From CBFGTV01 sp965652145 (lineage in GTDB: Bacteria; Bacillota; Clostridia; Peptostreptococcales; Natronincolaceae): 8,591 nt of DNA. Under the pieces are notes generated by a model. It was not told where the DNA came from, did not search any database, and saw only the letters and a list, made by a program, of their open reading frames with translations. This document shows, in pieces, positions 5,508-8,591 of the stretch. The translations under genes and the position numbers were made by a program. Location: assembly GCA_965652145.1 (NCBI GenBank), contig CBFGTV010000104.1, forward strand, positions 1 through 8,591, given 5' to 3'. The stretch's first letter is position 1. Each line of letters starts with the position of its first letter.

Positions 5508-6632
5508 ATGACAGCCAGAGAAAGGCTATTTGCCTATAGAAAAATATATGATCAAAAGGGAAGTGAAAAGCTCTTTATTGAGGCCATGAAGGAATCCATT
5601 GGCCATCATCAAAGACATTGCAGCTTTTATGACAGGCTGTTAGCTATGAATGACTTTTCCGTTGATGAAATGAAAAGCATAGAGGATTGTGAGAAGATTC
5701 CCCCCATTACTACCCAGTTTTTTAAGTATCATGAAATTCTCAGTATTGATAGAAAAGAAATCGTCCTTCATGCCACCTCCTCGGGCACCCAGGGTCAAAG
5801 GAGTCAGGTCTTTTTGGACAGTGAAACCCTCAGACTGGGAACCAAAATGGCTGTAAAGGCCATGAAATTCCATGGGCTGATTTCAATACTGCCTACCAAT
5901 TATGTCATACTGGGCTATGAGCCCAAGCCCCAAAGTCAGATGGGCAATATTAAAGTCGCCCAGGGGATGACCCGCTTTGCCCCAGCCTGGGAAAAGGTCT
6001 ATACCTTAAGGGCCCTGGGGAATGATTATGAGGCCGATTATTTTGGTGTAATAGATGCCCTTCAGCGTTTCAACAGACAAAAATTGCCTGTTAGACTGTT
6101 AGGCTTTCCAGCCTATTTATATTTCCTGTTAAAAAAAATGAAGGAGACCGGAATAAAGCCTCTGAAGTTGAATAAAAGATCAGTCATATTAACTGGAGGA
6201 GGCTGGAAGGGGTATGATCGCTTTATGATCAGCCCCCAGGAGCTATATGCCCTAGTAGAGGAATACCTGGGTATACCAGCTGAAAATTGCAGAGATTTCT
6301 ATAGTGCCGTAGAGCATAGTGTTGCCTATCCTGCCTGTAAAAATCATCATATCCATGTACCTATCTGGAGCAGAGTCATCATTAGAGATGTTAGGTCCCT
6401 GGCGCCCCTGGGCTTTGACCAGCCTGGTCTACTGAGCTTTATTAGCCCCCTGGTTTCTTCAATGCCCCTTTCGTCAATTTTAATGGGAGACATGGCAGTA
6501 TTAAGGGATGGAAGAGGCTGTGGCTGTGGTATCACAACCCCTTATTTTGAGGTGTTGGGCAGAGCAGAGGTGTTAAGGGGAAAAAGCTGTGCGGTGGCCG
6601 CCACAGAATATATGAAGGGAGGGGGAATATGA
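5508..6632 (+). CDS. LuxE-type acyl-protein synthetase (fatty acid activating enzyme)
   Basis: This 374-residue protein matches LuxE in length and motifs. ATSSGTQGQRS (89-99) is the ATP/AMP-binding loop of the LuxE/PaaK adenylating group. TGGGWKG (229-235) and DFYSAVEHS (263-271) are the later adenylate-binding motifs, and IHVPIWSRVIIRD (282-294) is typical of LuxE. C361, in GRAEVLRGKSCAVAA near the C-terminus, sits where LuxE carries its acyl-accepting cysteine. In luminous bacteria LuxE activates a fatty acid as acyl-AMP, loads it on this cysteine and passes it to LuxC. C277, H281/H283, C338 and C340 might bind a metal; this is inference. The ATG at 5508 has a strong upstream GGGGGGA, and the end overlaps the reductase start by ATGA. 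Substrate chain length is unknown; a specialised acyl-group adenylase outside fatty acid metabolism is the main alternative. Confidence 0.85.
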   Translation: MTARERLFAYRKIYDQKGSEKLFIEAMKESIGHHQRHCSFYDRLLAMNDFSVDEMKSIEDCEKIPPITTQFFKYHEILSIDRKEIVLHATSSGTQGQRSQVFLDSETLRLGTKMAVKAMKFHGLISILPTNYVILGYEPKPQSQMGNIKVAQGMTRFAPAWEKVYTLRALGNDYEADYFGVIDALQRFNRQKLPVRLLGFPAYLYFLLKKMKETGIKPLKLNKRSVILTGGGWKGYDRFMISPQELYALVEEYLGIPAENCRDFYSAVEHSVAYPACKNHHIHVPIWSRVIIRDVRSLAPLGFDQPGLLSFISPLVSSMPLSSILMGDMAVLRDGRGCGCGITTPYFEVLGRAEVLRGKSCAVAATEYMKGGGI

Positions 6633-7921
6633 ACAGCATTTACCGGGGTGAAGCCATTTCAACGGAAGACTTTATCCATCAATTAAAGGGGCTAAAGGAA
6701 AATATTGTTTCAGATCTGTTGTTGAACCCACCTGAACCATGGGTGGTAATAGAAGCCATTGATAAGCTCACCGGGCAGCTTGATCAAGAGGAGTGGGCCC
6801 GGCACCTTGCTGAACGGGGCATGTCAATGGAGAGTGCCAGTACCTTCATAAAAACAATTGTGAAGCAGTTAAATAGTAAGGCACTAATGCAAAAGCTCCA
6901 TACCGAACTAGGAAAAGGCCCCTTTACCTGGCGTCAGCTTGGAGAGGGTATAGAAGCCCGGGAGCAGCCCCTGGGGGTCATTTTCCATATTGGGGCAGGA
7001 AATGCCCTGGGGCTTTCTGTCTACAGCGTAATAGAGGGATTATTGACGGGCAATATTAACCTGGTGAAGCTGCCCCAGGGAGACGGAGGAATTTCTACAA
7101 AACTGTTGCTTCAACTGGTCAATATAGAGCCCCGTTTAAAGCCCTATCTGTACGTCATTGACCTTTCATCGGAAAATCAAGTGATTATTCAACAATTGAT
7201 GGAAATGGTCAACGGGGTGGCAATTTGGGGGTCAGATGAAGCCATTGAAGCCATTCGTCGACTGGCTCCTCCAGCCATTCCCCTTATCGAATGGGGGCAG
7301 CGGCTGAGTTTTGCCTACTTGACAAAAAAGAAGCGGGAAGCCAAAATATTACGGGAGCTGGCAAGGGAAATATGCCTGACAGATCAGCTATATTGCAGCT
7401 CTCCCCAATGTATTTTTTATGAAACAGATTCCCTAAAGGAGCTTGAAGACCTGGCCCAGGCCCTTTCAGAGGAAATGAAGGCCATGGTGAAGACGTTTTC
7501 AGAGGGAGAAAGAAGCCCGGCCCTTCAGGCACAAATAACACTAACCCATGAGCTGGTGAAAATGGAGGAGGTACTGGGTCAAAAAAAGCTAATAACCGAT
7601 GAAGCCAGGAGCTATGGAATCATGATAGACCAGAGGCCCATGTTAAAGCCCTCCCCCCTCTATCGAAATATTTGGCTGATGCCGGTGAAACGAGAGGCCC
7701 TGATGGAGCTTTTATGGCCCCACCGAGGATATTTACAAACAGCAGGGTTAAGCTGTGCTGATGAAGAATATGAACAATTAAGTAAAATTTTTTATGCAGC
7801 AGGGGTAAAACGAATTACAGCCTGGGGCCAAATGTCAGTCAATTATACCTGGGAGCCCCATGACGGTATGCTGCCCCTTCGCCTGTATACCCGTATAGTT
7901 ACCCGCAGTCTTTTGCCTTGA
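6629..7921 (+). CDS. LuxC-type acyl-CoA/acyl-protein reductase
   Basis: This 430-residue protein belongs to the LuxC branch of the aldehyde dehydrogenase superfamily. Landmarks are LGVIFHIGAGNALGLSVYSVIEGLLTGN (115-142), VAIWGSDEAIEAIRRLAPP (197-215), the segment LIEWGQRLSFAYL (219-231), and DQLYCSSPQ (252-260), in which C256 is the likely catalytic cysteine. LuxC takes an acyl group onto this cysteine and reduces it with NADPH to the aldehyde. It is shorter than the roughly 480 residues of marine LuxC, with the difference probably at the N-terminus, but the core motifs are complete. The start overlaps the LuxE-type stop (6629-6632) and has AAGGGAGGGGG just upstream, so the pair should be made together. 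No luciferase genes are adjacent, so the aldehyde product probably feeds another pathway. Confidence 0.85.
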   Translation: MNSIYRGEAISTEDFIHQLKGLKENIVSDLLLNPPEPWVVIEAIDKLTGQLDQEEWARHLAERGMSMESASTFIKTIVKQLNSKALMQKLHTELGKGPFTWRQLGEGIEAREQPLGVIFHIGAGNALGLSVYSVIEGLLTGNINLVKLPQGDGGISTKLLLQLVNIEPRLKPYLYVIDLSSENQVIIQQLMEMVNGVAIWGSDEAIEAIRRLAPPAIPLIEWGQRLSFAYLTKKKREAKILRELAREICLTDQLYCSSPQCIFYETDSLKELEDLAQALSEEMKAMVKTFSEGERSPALQAQITLTHELVKMEEVLGQKKLITDEARSYGIMIDQRPMLKPSPLYRNIWLMPVKREALMELLWPHRGYLQTAGLSCADEEYEQLSKIFYAAGVKRITAWGQMSVNYTWEPHDGMLPLRLYTRIVTRSLLP

Positions 7922-7973
7922 GCATTAAAACATTTACATTCAATCAATGGGAGGAAATTTTTAACTAACAAAA

Positions 7974-7990
7974 AAGTGCCTACTTGAAGT
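7974..7990. promoter_or_regulatory. Overlapping small dyads over the flavoprotein promoter
   Basis: AAGT-N4-ACTT (7974-7985) and ACTT-G-AAGT (7982-7990) share their middle half-site, giving three alternating half-sites. They cover the -35 box of the downstream gene. Flavoprotein genes of this kind are often controlled by HxlR- or MarR-type repressors, but no such gene is in the window. An operator role is inference. Confidence 0.35.
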
Positions 7991-8012
7991 TACGGCTCCA
8001 TTGATATATACT
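7984..8012 (+). promoter_or_regulatory. Promoter of the iron-sulfur flavoprotein gene
   Basis: TTGAAG (7984-7989) and TATACT (8007-8012) are 17 bases apart, a good sigma-A-type match. The start site near 8019 leaves about 25 bases before the TTG start at 8045, including AAAGGAGG (8030-8037). This makes the gene a separate unit from the luxC-type gene, although no clear terminator lies between them. Confidence 0.6.
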
Positions 8013-8044
8013 GATAGCAGAATCGTTATAAAGGAGGAATTATT

Positions 8045-8591
8045 TTGAAGGTTTTGGCTTTTAATGGAAGTCCCAATAAAGAAGGAAATACCTATCATGC
8101 CCTGAAATTGGTGGCAGAGGAGCTGGAAAGGGAAGGTATTGAGGTAGAAATAATCCATGTTGGTAATCAGAAAATCAGAGGCTGTACTGCCTGTTATCAA
8201 TGTGTAAAAAATAAAGATGAACGCTGTGCCATGTCCGATGACAACGTCAATGAATGGCTTCAAAAAATGAAGGAGGCCGATGGTATTCTACTGGGATCAC
8301 CAGTACATTATTCAGCCATTGCAGGTACTATGAAGTCCTTTTTAGATCGAGCCTTTTATGTGGCAGGAGTCAATGATAGTATGCTGCGGCATAAGGTAGG
8401 AGCTTCAGTGGTGGCCGTCAGACGCTCTGGTGGACTGCCCACCTTTGAGCAGCTGAACAATTTCCTGAACTATTCAGAAATGCTGATTCCTACATCAAAT
8501 TACTGGAATGTTATCCATGGAGCCAGACCCGGGGAAGCCCTACAGGACCAGGAAGGTGTACAGATCATGCGGGTATTGGGCAAAAATATGG
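8045..8591 (+). CDS. NAD(P)H-dependent flavoprotein, iron-sulfur flavoprotein type (partial, C-terminus beyond window)
   Basis: The visible 182 residues begin with a flavodoxin-like fold: beta strand KVLAFNGSP, then the FMN phosphate loop GSPNKEGNT (8-16). GCTACYQCVKNKDERC carries C47, C50, C53 and C61, the C-x2-C-x2-C-x7-C pattern that binds a 4Fe-4S cluster in iron-sulfur flavoproteins. LLGSPVHYSAIAGTMKSFLDRA (about 84-105) is the second FMN-contact region typical of the NADPH-dependent FMN reductase group. The start is TTG at 8045, chosen because AAAGGAGG lies 7 bases upstream and the protein begins right at the first beta strand. The reading frame is open to the window edge. Such proteins move electrons in anaerobes, often in oxygen or electrophile stress; the substrate is unknown. 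It follows the LuxC-type gene but has its own promoter. Confidence 0.85.
   Translation, partial: MKVLAFNGSPNKEGNTYHALKLVAEELEREGIEVEIIHVGNQKIRGCTACYQCVKNKDERCAMSDDNVNEWLQKMKEADGILLGSPVHYSAIAGTMKSFLDRAFYVAGVNDSMLRHKVGASVVAVRRSGGLPTFEQLNNFLNYSEMLIPTSNYWNVIHGARPGEALQDQEGVQIMRVLGKNM

Noticed and set aside
7949..7966. GGGAGGAAAT as a ribosome binding site for a further gene
   Set aside because: No start codon with an open frame follows; stop codons come at once, so it is chance or a remnant.
7961..8263. 100-codon minus-strand ORF
   Set aside because: It is antisense to the promoter and first part of the flavoprotein gene, which has a clear FMN loop, cysteine motif and ribosome binding site. No family is recognisable on the minus strand.
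8045..8591. Flavoprotein as the missing luciferase or its dedicated partner
   Set aside because: It has a flavodoxin-like fold with a cysteine cluster, not the TIM-barrel sequence of LuxA/LuxB, and it has a separate promoter.
1..8591. CRISPR arrays, tRNA or rRNA genes, insertion sequences, phage attachment sites
   Set aside because: No regularly spaced repeats, cloverleaf-like sequence, transposase motif or flanking duplications were seen on either strand.

Overview
The window looks like chromosomal DNA from an AT-rich, endospore-forming, low-GC Gram-positive bacterium, probably a clostridial anaerobe. The support is a small Spo0E-type protein (found in spore formers), a Bce-type peptide-antibiotic resistance module (almost confined to Firmicutes), strong GGAGG ribosome binding sites and an iron-sulfur flavoprotein of a type common in anaerobes. 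The species cannot be named from this sequence.

Positions 1-560 hold a divergent pair: a compact XRE-type repressor on the minus strand, closed by a perfect two-way terminator, and on the plus strand a 53-residue Spo0E-like protein. Their promoters overlap, and a 14-bp direct repeat (333-346 and 363-376) lies in the shared control region, which suggests the repressor controls itself and the sporulation-phosphatase-like gene. Positions 561-854 hold no convincing gene but carry two possible promoters, each associated with a dyad.

Positions 855-5348 are a complete BceRS-BceAB-type module: response regulator, short intramembrane-sensing histidine kinase, ABC ATPase, and a large permease with a long loop between TM7 and TM8. 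Regulator and kinase overlap by ATGA, as do ATPase and permease. Between the two pairs is a cluster of TGTAAG-type half-sites in front of a TATAAT box, a plausible site where the regulator activates the transporter. A 14-bp-stem terminator closes the module.

Positions 5508-7921 encode a LuxE-type acyl-protein synthetase and a LuxC-type acyl-CoA/acyl-protein reductase, again joined by an ATGA overlap. Together these would make a fatty aldehyde from a fatty acid, but no luciferase (luxAB) or luxD gene is visible, so the aldehyde's fate is unknown. A 14-bp palindrome sits in their promoter. The last gene, from 8045 and running off the end, is a TTG-started flavoprotein with a four-cysteine cluster and its own promoter overlapped by small dyads.

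The points most worth follow-up are the LuxE-LuxC pair without luciferase, the XRE/Spo0E divergent unit, and the predicted operators. The Bce module itself is a known type of system whose peptide target cannot be read from sequence.
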